Notes under the pieces: generated by a model | Told to the model about the DNA's origin: nothing | Databases searched by the model: none | The model's input: only the letters and a program-made list of their open reading frames with translations | Shown here: in pieces, positions 36,000 through 48,979 of the stretch | How positions within the stretch are numbered: the stretch's first letter is position 1 | Layout of the letters: each line of letters starts with the position of its first letter | Translations under genes and position numbers: made by a program | Assembly (NCBI RefSeq): GCF_963678635.1 | Contig: NC_087062.1 | Location: 48,471,283 to 48,535,282 of the forward strand | DNA: 64,000 nucleotides | Direction: 5' to 3' | Source: Symsagittifera roscoffensis | Taxonomy: Eukaryota > Xenacoelomorpha > Acoela > Convolutidae

Positions 36000-38900
36000 G
36001 TACTTTTTTAGAAAAGAATGACTGGTTGTTGTAAAATTAAATGAAGTGTCATAAAAAAGACTGGCTGATCACTGTGAAAACACCTGTAATGTTTTCAGAA
36101 AAAAATAACTGGGCGCTGTAAAGTTAACCGAAATTTTTTTTTTAAAACGAATGGCTGGTCGCTAAGAAAATAACCGAAGTGTTTTTAGAAAAAGAATAGC
36201 TGGTTGCTGTGAAATTAACCGAAGTGTTTTTTTTTTAAATGGCTGGGCGCTGTAAAGTTAACCGAAGTTTTTTTTCTAAAAAACGAATGGCTGTTCGCTA
36301 AGAAATTAACCGAAGTGTTTTTAAAAAAATGTCTGGGCGCTGTAAAATTAACCGAAGTCTTTGTAAAAAAGTATGGCTGGTCGCTTTGAAACTAACCAAA
36401 GTACTTTTTTAAAAAAGATTGACTGGTTGTTCTAAAATTAATTGAAGTGTCATAAAAAAGAATAGCTGATCACTGTGAAAACACCTGAAACGTTTTTAGA
36501 AAAATGAATGGCTGGTCGCTGTGAAATTGACCGAAGTCTTTTTTTAAAAAATGTCTGGTCGCTGTGAAACTAACCGAAGTATTTTTTAAAAAAGAATTGC
36601 TGGTTGCTGTGAAATTAACCGAAGTGTTTTTTAAAAAAATGACTGGGCGCTGTAAAGTTAACCGAAATTTTTTTTTTTAAAAACGAGTGGCTGGTTGCTA
36701 AGAATTTAAACGATTTTTTTTAAAAATGTCTGGGAGCTGTAAAATTAAGAGAATTCTTTTTAAAAAGTATGGCTGGTCGCTATGAAACTAACCGAATTAC
36801 TTTTTTAAAAAAGATTGACTGGGAGCTGTAAAATTAACAGACTTATCTTAGGAAGAAAAATGGTTTGTTGCTGTGAAATTAACCAAAGTTTTTTTTAGAA
36901 AAAAAAATGGCTGGTCGTTGAAAAATTAACCGAAGTATTTTAAAAAAAGAATGGCTGTTCGCTGCGAAATTGACCAAAGTTTTTTTCTCAAAAGAATGAC
37001 TGATCACTGTGAAAACATCTGAAATGTTCTTAGAAAAAAGAATGGCTGGTCGCTGTAAAATCAACCGAAGTATTTTAAAAAAAGAATGGCTGTTCGCTGC
37101 GAAATTGACCAAAGCTTTTTTAAAAAAAGAATGACTGGGCGCTGTGAAATTAAACGAAGTATTCTATTCCTAGAAAAAAGAATGGTTGGTTGCTGCGAAA
37201 TCAACCGAAGTATTTTTTAAAAAAGAATAGCTGGTTGCTGGGAACTAACCGAAGTTTTTTTTTTTTTAAAATGACTGGGCGCTGTAAAGTTAACCGAAGT
37301 TTTTTTTTGAAAACGAATGGCTGGTTGCTAAGAAATTAACCGAAGTGTTTTTTAAAAAATGCCTGGGCGCTGTAAATTAACCGAATTCTTTTTAAAAACT
37401 ATGGCTGGTCGCTGTGAAACTAACCGAAGTACTTTTTTAAAAAAGAATGACTGGTTGTTGTAAAATTAATTGAAGTGTCATAACAAAAGAATGGCTGATC
37501 ACCGTGAAAACACCTGAAATATTTTTAGAAAAATGAATGGCTGGTCGCTGTGAAATTGACCAAAGTCTTTTTTTTAAAAATGTCTGGACGCTGTAAAATT
37601 AACCGAAGTCTTTTTAAAAAATATGACTGGTCGCTGTGAAACTAACAGAAGTTTTTTTAAAAAAAGAGTAGCTGGTTGCTGTGAAATTAACCGAAGTGTT
37701 TTTTAAAAAAATAACTGGGCGCTGTAAAGTAAACCGAAATTGTTTAAAAAAAACCGAATGGCTGGTCGCTATGAAATTAACCGAAGTGGTTTTTTAAAAA
37801 AAGTCTGGGAGCTGTAAAATTACCAAAGTCTTTTTAAAAAGTATGGCTGGTCGCTGTGAAATTGACCGAAGTCTTTTTTTAAAAAAAGAATGACTGGGAG
37901 CTTTAAAATTAACAGACGTATCTTAGGAAAAATAATGGCTGGTTGCTGTGAATTTAACTAAAGTTTTTTTAGAAAAAAAATGGCTGGTCGCTGTAAAACT
38001 AACCGAAGTTTTTTTTTTTTAAAGAATGACTGGTTGCTGTGAAATTAACCGAAGTGTTCTTTATGAAAATGACTGGGCGCTGTAAAATTAACCGAAGTTT
38101 TTTTAAAAAAAAAAATGACTGATCACTGTGAAAACACCTGAAAATTTCTTAAAAAAACGAATGGCTGGTCGCTGTAAAATTAACCGAAGTGTTTTTTTGA
38201 ATGTCTCGGCGCTGTAAAATTTACCGAAGTTTTTTAAAAAAGAATAGCTGGTTGCTGTGAAATTAACCGAAGTGTTCTTTGAAAAAATGACTGGGCGCTG
38301 TAAAATTAACCGAAGTATTCTTTTCCTAGAAAAAAGAAGGGCTGGTCACTGCGAAATCAACCGAAATATTTTTTAAAAAAGAACGGCTGGTTGCTGTGAA
38401 ATTAACCGAAGTGTTTTTTGAAAAAATGACTGGACGCCGTAAAATTAACCGAATTTTTTTTTAAAAAAACGAATGGCTTGTCACTGCTGAACTAACCGAA
38501 GTATTTTTTAAAAAAAGAATGACTGGGCGTTGTAAACTTAATTGAAGTATCATAAAAAAAAATGGCTGGTCGCTGTGAATTTAACCTAAGTATTCTTAGA
38601 AAAAAGATTGGCTGGTCGCTGTGAACTTAACCGAAGTTTTCTTTAAGAAAAAACAACTGAATTGTTTTTTCAAAACCAAAAGACTGGTCGCAGTGAAATT
38701 TAAAAAAATATTCTTTTCTTAGAAAATTGAATGGCTGGTCGCTGTGAAATCAACAGAAGTAGTCTTAAAAAAAGAATGGCTGGTCGCTAAGAAGTTAACC
38801 GAAGTCTTGTTTTTAAAAAAAGAATGACTGGGAGCTGTAAAACTAACAAAAGTATCTTAGGAAAAAAATGGCTGGTCGCTGTAAAATTAACCGAAGTGTT

Positions 38901-41494
38901 TTTTTGAATGTCTCGGGGCTGTAAAATTTACCGAAGTTTTTTAAAAAAGAATAGCTGGTTGCTGTGAAATTAACCGAAGTGTTCTTTGAAAAAATGACTG
39001 GGCGCTGTAAAATTAACCGAAGTATTCTTTTCCTAGAAAAAAGAAGGGCTGGTCACTGCGAAATCAACCGAAGTATTTTTTAAAAAAGAACGGCTGGTTG
39101 CTGTGAAATTAACCGAAGTGTTTTTTGAAAAAATGACTGGACGCCGTAAAATTAACCGAATTTTTTTTTAAAAAAACGAATGGCTTGTCGCTGCTGAACT
39201 AACCGAAGTATTTTTTAAAAAAAGAATGACTGGGCGTTGTAAACTTAATTGAAGTATCATAAAAAAAATGGCTGGTCGCTGTGAATTTAACCTAAGTATT
39301 CTTAGAAAAAAGATTGGCTGGTCGCTGTGAACTTAACCGAAGTTTTCTTTAAGAAAAAACAACTGAATTGTTTTTTCAAAACCAAAAGACTGGTCGCAGT
39401 GAAATTTAAAAAAATATTCTTTTCTTAGAAAATTGAATGGCTGGTCGCTGTGAAATCAACAGAAGTAGTCTTAAAAAAAGAATGGCTGGTCGCTAAGAAA
39501 TTAACCGAAGTGTTTTTTTTTTAAAATGTCTGGGCGCTGTAAAACTAACCAAAATCTTTTTAAAAAGTATGGCTGGTCGCTGTGAAACTAACCGAACTAC
39601 TTTTCTTAAAAAAGAATGACTGGTTGTTGTGAAATTAACTGAAAAGTCAAAAAAAAAATGGCTGATCACTGTGAAAACACCTGAAATATTCTTAGAAAAA
39701 AGAATGGCTGGTCGCTGTGAAATTAAAAGAAATATTCTTTTCTTAGAAAAATGAATGGCTGGTCGCTGTGAAATTGACCGAAGTCTTGTTTTTAAAAAAA
39801 GAATGGCTGGTCGCTGTAAAATTAACCGAAGTATTTTTAGAAAAAAAATGGCTAGTCGCTGTAAAACTAACCGAATTTTTTTTAAAAAAAGAATGACTGG
39901 TCGTTGTGAAAATAACCGAAATTTTCCAAGAAAAAGAATGGCTTGTCGCTGTAAAAACAACTGAAGTGTTCTTAGAAAAAAAAAGGCTGTTCGCTGTGAA
40001 ATTAAACGAAGTATTCTATTCCTAGAAAAAAGAATGGCTGATCGCTGCGAAACCAACCGAAGTATATTTTAGAAAAAGAATGGCTGGTTGCTGTGAAATT
40101 AACCTTGTGTTCTTTAAAAAAAAATGACCGGGCGCTGTAAAATTAACCGAAGTCTTTTTAAAAAGTATGGCTGGTCGCTGTGAAACTAACCGAAGTACTT
40201 TTTAAAAAAGAAAGACTGGGCGTTGTAAACTTAATTGAAGTATCATAAAAAAAATGGCTGGTCGCTGTGAATTTAACCTAAGTATTCTTAGAAAAAAGAT
40301 TGGCTGGTCGCTGTGAACTTAACCGAAGTTTTCTTTAAGAAAAAACAACTGAATTGTTTTTTCAAAACCAAAAGACTGGTCGCAGTGAAATTTAAAAAAA
40401 TATTCTTTTCTTAGAAAATTGAATGGCTGGTCGCTGTGAAATCAACAGAAGTAGTCTTAAAAAAAGAATGGCTGGTCGCTAAGAAATTAACCGAAGTGTT
40501 TTTTTTTTTAAATGTCTGGGCGCTGTAAAACTAACCAAAATCTTTTTAAAAAGTATGGCTGGTCGCTGTGAAACTAACCGAACTACTTTTCTTAAAAAAG
40601 AATGACTGGTTGTTGTGAAATTAACTGAAAAGTCATAAAAAAAATGGCTGATCACTGTGAAAACACCTGAAATATTCTTAGAAAAAAGAATGGCTGGTCG
40701 CTGTGAAATTAAAAGAAATATTCTTTTCTTAGAAAAATGAATGGCTGGTCGCTGTGAAATTGACCGAAGTCTTGTTTTTAAAAAAAGAATGGCTGGTCGC
40801 TGTAAAATTAACCGAAGTATTTTTAGAAAAAAAATGGCTAGTCGCTGTAAAACTAACCGAATTTTTTTTAAAAAAAGAATGACTGGTCGTTGTGAAAATA
40901 ACCGAAATTTTCCAAGAAAAAGAATGGCTTGTCGCTGTAAAAACAACTGAAGTGTTCTTAGAAAAAAAAAGGCTGTTCGCTGTGAAATTAAACGAAGTAT
41001 TCTATTCCTAGAAAAAAGAATGGCTGATCGCTGCGAAACCAACCGAAGTATATTTTAGAAAAAGAATGGCTGGTTGCTGTGAAATTAACCTTGTGTTCTT
41101 TAAAAAAAAATGACCGGGCGCTGTAAAATTAACCGAAGTCTTTTTAAAAAGTATGGCTGGTCGCTGTGAAACTAACCGAAGTACTTTTTAAAAAAGAAAG
41201 ACTGGGAGCTGTAAAATTAACAGACGTATGTTAGGAAAAAGAATGGTTGGTTGCTTTGAAATTAACCAAAGTTTTTTAAAAAAAATAAATGGCTGGTCGC
41301 TGAAAAACTAACCGAAGTTTTTTTTTAAAAAAAGAATGACTGATCACTGTGAAAACACCTGAAATGTTCTTAGAAAAAAGAATGGCTGGTCGCCGTAAAA
41401 TCAACCGAAGTATTTTTTAAAAAAGAATGGCTGCTCGCTGTGAAATTGACCAAAGCCTTTTTAAAAAAGGAATGACTGAGCGCTGTGAAATTAA
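36000..41494 (+). repeat. Long block B, distant copy of block A
   Basis: The block runs parallel to 23426-29620 with three visible structural differences: one monomer missing near 36555, a jump at about 38160 that skips the equivalent of roughly 25.63-27.23 kb, and a local 986-bp duplication. At the 38160 junction the sequence changes from the context of 25615 to that of 27228 inside ATGGCTGGTCGCT, keeping phase. The right end at 41494 is out of phase. Confidence 0.8.
39226..41197 (+). repeat. 986-bp unit, two tandem copies
   Basis: Copies are about 39226-40211 and 40212-41197, with AAACTTAATT at 39241 and 40227 and the same private variants throughout. The second join reads AAAGACTGGG then CGTTGTAAAC, which combines the end of one unit with the start of the next inside GACTGGG. 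The corresponding part of block A near 29320 has no such duplication, so the event followed the A/B split. Confidence 0.9.
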
Positions 41495-41495
41495 A

Positions 41496-43830
41496 CTAGA
41501 AAAAAGAATGGCTGATTGCTGCGAAATCAACCGAAGTATATTTCAGAAAAAGAATGGCTGGTTGCTGTGAAATTAACCTACGTGTTCTTTAAAAAAAAAT
41601 GACTGAACGCAGTAAAATTAACCGAAGTTTTTTTAAAAAGTATGGCTGGTCGCTGTGAAACTAACCGAAGTACTTTTTTAAAAAAAGAAGGACTGGTCGC
41701 TGTGAAAATAACTGAAGTGTTCTTAGAAAAAAAAGGCTGGTCGCTGTAAAATTAAACGAAGTATTCTATTCCTAGAAAAAAGAATGGCTGATTGCTGCGA
41801 AATCAACCGAAGTACATTTTAGAAAAAAAGAATGGCTGGTTGCTGTGAAATTAACCTACGTGTTCTTTTAAAAAAAATGACTGGGCGCTGTAAAAATAAC
41901 CGACGTCTTTTTAAAAATATGGCTAGTCGCTGTGAAACTAACCGAAGTACTTTTTTTAAAAAAGAATGACTGGGAGCTGTAAAACTAACCGAAGTTTTTT
42001 TTTAAAAAAGAATGACTGGTCGCTGTGAAAATAACTGAAGTGTTCTTAGAAAAAAAGGCTGGTCGCTGTGAAATTAAACAAAGTATTCTATTCCTAGAAA
42101 AAAGAATGGCTGATCGCTGCGAAATCAACCGAAGTATATTTTAGAAAAAAAGAATGGCTGGTTGCTGTGAAATTAACCTACGTGCTCTTTAAAAAAATGA
42201 CTGGGCGCTGTAAAATTAACCGAAGTCTTTTAAAAAGTATGGCTAGTCGCTGTGAAACTAACCGAAGTACTTTTTAAAAAAAAGAATGACTGGGAGCTGT
42301 AAAATTGACCAAAACCTTTTTAAAAAAAGAATGACTGAGCGCTGTGAAATTAAACGAAGTATTCTATTCCTAGAAAAAAGAATGGCTGGTCGCTGCAAAA
42401 TCAACCGAATTATTATTTAAAAAAGAATAGCTGGTTGCTGTGAAACTAAACGAAATGTTTTTTTTTTAAAAGAATGACTGATCACTGTGAAAACACGTGA
42501 AATTTTCTTAGAAAAAAGAATGGCTGGTCGCTGTAAAATCAACCGAAGTATTTTTTAAAAAAGAATGACTGCTCGCTGTGAAATTGACCAAAGCTTTTTT
42601 TAAAAAAGAATGACTGAGCGCTGTGAAATTAAACGAAGTATTCTATTCCTAGAAAAAAAGAATGACTGGTCGCTGCAAAATCAACCGAATTATTATTTAA
42701 AAAAGAATAGCCGGTTGCTGTGAAACTAACCGAAGTGTTTTTAAGAAAGTGACTGGGCGCTGTAAAATTAACCGAAGTTTTCCAAGAAAAAGAATCGCTT
42801 GTCGCTGTAAAAACAACTGAAGTGTTCTTAGAAAAAAAGGCTGGTCGCTGTGAAATTAAACGAAGTATTCTATTCCTAGAAAAAAGAATGGCTGATTGCT
42901 GCGAAATCAACCGAAGTATATTTCAGAAAAAGAATGGCTGGTTGCTGTGAAATTAACCTACGTGTTCTTTAAAAAATTGACTGAACGCAGTAAAATTAAC
43001 CGAAGTCTTTTTAAAAAGTATGGCTGGTCGCTGTGAAACTAACCGAAGTACTTTTTTAAAAAAAGAAGGACTGGTCGCTGTGAAAATAACTGAAGTGTTC
43101 TTAGAAAAAAAAGGCTGGTCGCTGTAAAGTTAAACGAAGTATTCTATTCCTAGAAAAAAGAATGGCTGATTGCTGCGAAATCAACCGAAGTACATTTTAG
43201 AAAAAAAGAATGGCTGGTTGCTGTGAAATTAACCTACGTGTTCTTTAAAAAAAAATGACTGAGCGCTGTAAAAATAACCGAAGTCTTTTTTAAAATATGG
43301 CTAGTCGCTGTGAAACTAACCGAAGTACTTTTTTAAAAAAGAATGACTGGGAGCTGTAAAACTAACCGAAGTTTTTTTTAAAAAAAAAATGACTGGTCGC
43401 TGTGAAAATAACTGAAGTGTTCTTAGAAAAAAGGCTGGTCGCTGTGAAATTAAACGAAGTATTCTATTCCTAGAAAAAAGAATGGCTGATCGCTGCGAAA
43501 TCAACCGAAGTATATTTTAGAAAAAAAGAATGGCTGGTTGCTGTGAAATTAACCTACGTGCTCTTTAACAAAATGACTGGGCGCTGTAAAATTAACCGAA
43601 GTCTTTTAAAAAGTATGGCTAGTCGCTGTGAAACTAACCGAAGTACTTTTTAAAAAAAAAATGACTGGGAGCTGTGAAATTGACCAAAGCCTTTTTAAAA
43701 AAAGAATGACTGAGCGCTGTGAAATTAAACGAAGTATTCTATTCCTAGAAAAAAAGAATGACTGGTCGCTGCAAAATCAACCGAATTATTATTTAAAAAA
43801 GAATAGCCGGTTGCTGTGAAACTAACCGAA
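41496..43830 (+). repeat. ~1,379-bp unit, about 1.7 copies
   Basis: GCGAAATCAACCGAAGTATA starts at 41521 and 42901 (1,380 bp apart), and GAAGGACTGG context at 41688 and 43066 (1,378 bp). The second copy stops matching near 43830. Related, more diverged copies lie at about 33.69-34.9 kb and 44.74-45.46 kb. Confidence 0.8.
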
Positions 43831-46356
43831 GTCTTTTTTAAAAAAATGTCTGGGCGCTGTAAAATTGACCGAAGTCTTTTTAAAAAGTATGGCTGGTCGC
43901 TGTGAAACTAACCGAAGTTTTCTTTAAAAAAAACAACTGAAGTGTTTTTTCAAAACCAAAATACTGGTCGCAGTGAAATTAAGAAAAATTTTCTTTTCTT
44001 AGAAAATTGAATGGCTGGTCGCTGTGAAATCAACAGAAGTAGTCTTAAAAAAAGAATGGCTGGTCGCTAAGAAATTAACCGAAGTGTTTTTTTTTAAATG
44101 TCTGGGCGCTGTAAAATTAACCGAAATCTTTTAAAAAAGTATGGCTGGTCGCTGTGAAACTAACCGAACTACTTTTCTTAAAAAAGAATGACTGGTTGTT
44201 GTAAAATTAACTGAAGTGTCATAAAAAAAGAATGGCTGATCACTGTGAAAACACCTGAAATATTCTTAGAAAAAAGAATGGCTGGTCGCTGTGAAATTAA
44301 AAGAAATATTCTTTTCTTAGAAAAATGAATGGCTGGTCGCTGTGAAATTGACCGAAGTCTTGTTTTTAAAAAAGAATGACGGGGAGCTGTAAAACTAACA
44401 GAAGTATCTTAGAAAAAAGAATGGCTGGTCGCTGTGAAATTAAAAGAAATATTCTTTTCTTAGAAAAATGAATGGCTGGTCGCTGTGAAATTGACCGAAG
44501 TCTTGTTTTTAAAAAAGAATGACTGGGAGCTGTACTACTAACAGAAGTATCTTAGAAAAAAATGGCTAGTCGCTGTAAAACTAACAGAAGATTTTTTAAA
44601 AAAAAGAATGACTGGTCGCTGTGAAAATAACCGAAATTTTTCAAGAAAAAGAATCACTTGTCGCTGTAAAAACAACTGAAGTTTTCTTAGAAAAAAAGGC
44701 TGGTCGCTGTGAAATTAAACGAAGTTTTCTATTCCTAGAAAAAAGAATGGCTGATCGCTGCGAAATCAACCGAAGTATATTTCAGAAAAAGAATTGCTGG
44801 TTGCTGTGAAATTAACCTACGTGTTCTTTAAAAAAATGACTGAACGCAGTAAAATTAACCGAAGTCTTTTTAAAAAGTACGGCTGGTCGCTGTGAAACTA
44901 ACCGAAGTACTTTTTTTAAAAAAGAATGACTGGTCGCTGTGAAAATAATTGAAGTGTTCTTAGAAAAAAAGGCTGGTCGCTGTGAAATTAAACGAAGTAT
45001 TCTATTCCTAGAAAAAAGAATGGCTGATCGCTGCGAAATCAACCGAAGTATGTTTTAGAAAAAAACAATGGCTGGTTGCTGTGAAATTAACCTACGTGTT
45101 CTTTAAAAAAAATGACTGGGCGCTGTAAAATTAACCGAAGTCTTTTTAAAAAGTATGGCTAGTCGCTGTGAAACTAACCGAAGTACTTTTTTAAAAAAAG
45201 AATGACTGGGAGCTGTAAAACTAACCGAAGTTTTTTTTTAAAAAGAATGACTGGTCGCTGTGAAAATAACTGAAGTGTTCTTAGAAAAAAAAGGCTGGTC
45301 GCTGTGAAATTAAACCAAGTATTGTTTTCCTATAAAAAAGAATGGCTGATCGCTGCGAAATCAACCGAAGTATATTTTAGAAAAAAAGAATGGCTGGTTG
45401 CTGTGAAATTAACCTACGTATTCTTTGAAAAAAATGACTGGGCGCTGTAAAATTAACCGAAGTCTTTTTAAAAAGTATGGCTAGTCGCTGTGAAACTAAC
45501 CGAAGTACTTTTTAAAAAAAGAATGACTGGGAGCTGTAAAATTAACAGACGTATCTTAGGAAAAAGAATGGTTGGTTGCTGTGAAATTAACCAAAGTTTT
45601 TTGAGCAAAAAAAAAGCTGGTCGCTGAAAAACTAACCAAAGTTTTTTTTTTAAAAAAGAATGACTGATCACTGTGAAAAAACCTGAAATGTTTTTAGAAA
45701 AAAGAATGGCTGGTCACTGTAAAATCAACCGAAGTATTTTTTAAAAAAGAATGGCTGCTCGCTGTGAAATTGACCAAAGCTTTTTTAAAAAAAGAATGAT
45801 TGGGCGCTGTGAAATTAAACGAAGTATTCTATTCCTAGAAAAAAAATGGCTAGTCGCTGTAAAACTAACCAAAGTTTTTTTAGAAAAAAAAATGGCTGGT
45901 CGCTGAAAAACTAACCGAAGTTTTTTTTTTAAAAAGAATGACTGATCACTGTGAAAACACCTGAAATTTTCTTAGAAAAAGAATGGCTGGTCGCTGTAAA
46001 GTCAACCGAAGTATTTTTTAAAAAAGAATGACTGCTCGCTGTGAAATTGACCAAAGCCTTTTTAAAAAAAGAATGACTGAGCGCTGTGAAATCAAACGAA
46101 GTATTCTATTCCTAGAAAAAGGAATAGCTGGTCGCTGCAAAATCAACCGAATTATTATTTAAAAAAGAATAACTGGTTGCTGTGAAACTAACCGAAGTGT
46201 TTTTGTAAAAAGTGACTGGGCGCTGTAAAGTTAACCGAAGTTTTTTTTTTAAAAACGAATGGGTGGTCGCTAGGAAATTAAGCGAAGTGTTTTTTAAAAA
46301 ATGCCTGGGCGCTGTAAAATTGACCGAAGTCTTTTTTTAAAAAATGTCTGGGCGCT
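43831..46356 (+). repeat. Satellite related to the ~1,379-bp unit
   Basis: This stretch continues the same subfamilies with diverged order. It includes a short duplication of the ATATTCTTTTCTTAG and CTTGTTTTTAAAAAAG pair near 44300-44370 and 44445-44520 (about 150 bp). No gene or insertion is seen. Confidence 0.6.
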
Positions 46357-48979
46357 GTAAAATTGACCGAAGTCTTTTTAAAAAGTATGGCTGGTCGCTG
46401 TGAAACTCACCAAAGTTTTTTTTTAAAAAAAATAGCTGGTTGCTAAGAAATTAACCGAAGTGTTTTTTAAAAAAATGACTGGGCGCTGTAATTTTAACCG
46501 AATTTTTTTTTTAAAAACGAATGGCTGGTCGCTAAGAAATTATCCGAAGTGGTTTTTTAAAAGAAGTCTGGGAGCTGTAAAGTTAACCGAAGTCTTTTTG
46601 AAAAGTATGGCTGGTCGCTGTGAAACTAACCGAAGTACTTTTTCAAAAAAGAATGACTGGGAGCTATAAAATTAACAGACGTATCTTAGGAAAAGGAATG
46701 GTTGGTTGCTGTGAAATTAACCAAAGTTTGTTTAGAAAAAAAAATGGCTGGTCGCTGAAAGACTAACCGAAGTTTTTTTTAAAAAGAGAATGACTGATCA
46801 CTGTGAAAACACCTGAAATGTTCTTAGAAAAAAGAATGGCTGGTCGCTGTAAAATCAACCGAAGTATTTTTAAAAAAAAAATGGCTGCTCGCTGTGAAAT
46901 TGACCAAAGCCTTTTTAAAAAAAGAATAAATGGGCGCTGTGAAAATAAACAAGGATTCTATTCCTAGAAAAAAAAATGGCTGGTCGCTGCGAAATCAACC
47001 GAATTATTTTTTAAAAAAGAATAGCTGGTTGCTGTAAAACTAACCGAAGTGTTTTTTAGAAAGTGACTGGGCGCTGTAAAGTTAACCGAAGTTTTTTTTT
47101 AAAACCAATGGGTGGTCGCTAAGAAATTAAGCGAAGTGTTTTTTAAAAAATGCCTGGGCGCTGTAAAATTAACCGAAGACTTTTTTAAAAAAATGTCTGG
47201 GCGCTGTAAAATTGACCGAAGTCTTTTTAAAAAGTATGGCTGGTCGCTGTGAAACTAACCGAAGTATTTTTTTAAAAAGAATAGCTGGTTGCTGTGAAAT
47301 TAACCGAAGTGTTTTTTAAAAAAATGACTGGGCGCTGTAAATTTAACCGAACTTTTTTTTAAAAACGAATGGCTGATCGCTAAGAAATTATCCGAAGTGG
47401 TTTTTTAAAAAAAGTCTGGGAGCTGTAAAGTTAACCGAAGTCTTTTTGAAAAGTATGGCTGGTCGCTGTGAAACTAACCGAAGTACTTTTTCAAAAAAGA
47501 ATGACTGGGAGCTGTAAAATTAACAGACGTATCTTAGGAAAAAGAATGGTTGGTTGCTGTGAAATTAACCAAAGTTTGTTTAGAAAAAAAAATGGCTGGT
47601 CGCTGAAAGACTAACCGAAGTTTTTTTTAAAAAGAGAATGACTGATCACTGTAAAAACACCTGAAATGTTCTTAGAAAAAAGAATGGCTGGTCGCTGTAA
47701 AAACAACCGAAGTATTTAAAAAAAAAATGGCTGCTCGCTGTGAAATTGACCAAAGCCTTTTTAAAAAAAGAATTACTGGGCGCTGTGAAAATAAACGAAG
47801 TATTCTATTCCTAGAAAAAAAAATGGCTGGTCGCTGCAAAATCAACCGAATTAATTTTTAAAAAAGAATAGCTGGTTGCTGTAAAACTAACCGAAGTGTA
47901 TTTTAGAAAGTGACTGGGCGCTGTAAAGTTAACCGAAGTTTTTTTTTTAAAACCAATGGGTGGTCGCTTAGAAATTAAGCGAAGTGTTTTTTAAAAAATG
48001 CCTGGGCGCTGTAAAATTAACCGAAGATTTTTTTAAAAAAATGTCTGGGCGCTGTAAAATTGACCGAAGTCTTTTTAAAAAGTATGGCTGGTCGCTGTGA
48101 AACTAACCGAAGTATTTTTTTAAAAAGAATAGCTGGTTGCTGTGAAATTAACCGAAGTGTTTTTTAAAAAAAATGACTGGGCGCTGTAAATTTAACCGAA
48201 CTTTTTTTTTAAAAACGAATGGCTGGTCGCTAAGAAATTAACCGAAGTGGTTTTTTAAAAAATGTCTAGGAGCTGTAAAATTAACCGAAGTCTTTTTAAA
48301 AAGTATGGCTGGGAGCTGTAAAATTAACAGACGTATCTTAGGAAAAAGAATGGTTGGTTGCTGTGAAATTAACCATAGGTTTTTTAGAAAAAAAATGGCT
48401 GGTCGCTGAAAAACTAACCGAAATTTTTTTTTTTAAAAGATTGACTGATCACTGTGAAAACACATGAAATGTTCTTAGAAAAAAGAATGGCTGGTCGCTG
48501 TAAAATCAACCGAAGTATTTTTAAAAAAAGAATGGCAGCTCGCTGTGAAATTAACCGAAGTGTTTTTTAAAAAATGCCTGGGCGCTGTAAAATTAACCGA
48601 GGTCTTTTCTTTAAAAATGTCTGGGCGCTGTAAAGTTAACCGAATTTTAAAAAAAAATGAATGGCTGGTCGCTAAGAAATTAACCGAAGTGTTTTTTAAA
48701 AAATGCCTGGGCGCTGTAAAATTAACCGAAGTCTTTTTTTAAAAAATGTCTGGGCGCTGTAAAGTTAACCGAATTAAAAAACAAATGAATGGCTGGTCGC
48801 TAAGAAATTAACCGAAGGGGTTTTTTAAAAAATGTCTGGGAGCTGTAAAATTAACCGAAGTCTTTTTAAAAAGTATGGCTGGTCGCTGTGAAACTAACCG
48901 AAGTACTTGTTTAAAAAAGAATGACTGGGAGCTGTAAAATTAACTGACGTATCTTAGGAAAAAGAATGGTTGGTTGCTG
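46357..48979 (+). repeat. 2.6-kb higher-order repeat, copy 1
   Basis: AAAATTGACC at 46359 matches 48981 (offset 2,622 bp). The offset becomes 2,668 bp by GGCAGCTCGCTG at 48534 and 51202, because copy 1 lacks one 46-bp monomer at 48309-48312. The unit itself contains an older internal repeat of about 850 bp: GGTGGTCGCT at 47111 and 47959. Confidence 0.9.

Noticed and set aside
39493-40056. Minus-strand open frame of 187 codons, with a close copy at 40479-41042
   Set aside because: It is satellite read in one frame. A 45-bp monomer is 15 codons long, so a stop-free phase can persist until a homopolymer length change shifts it. The peptide is a low-complexity 15-residue repeat with no known domain, and the second copy is simply the 986-bp DNA duplication.
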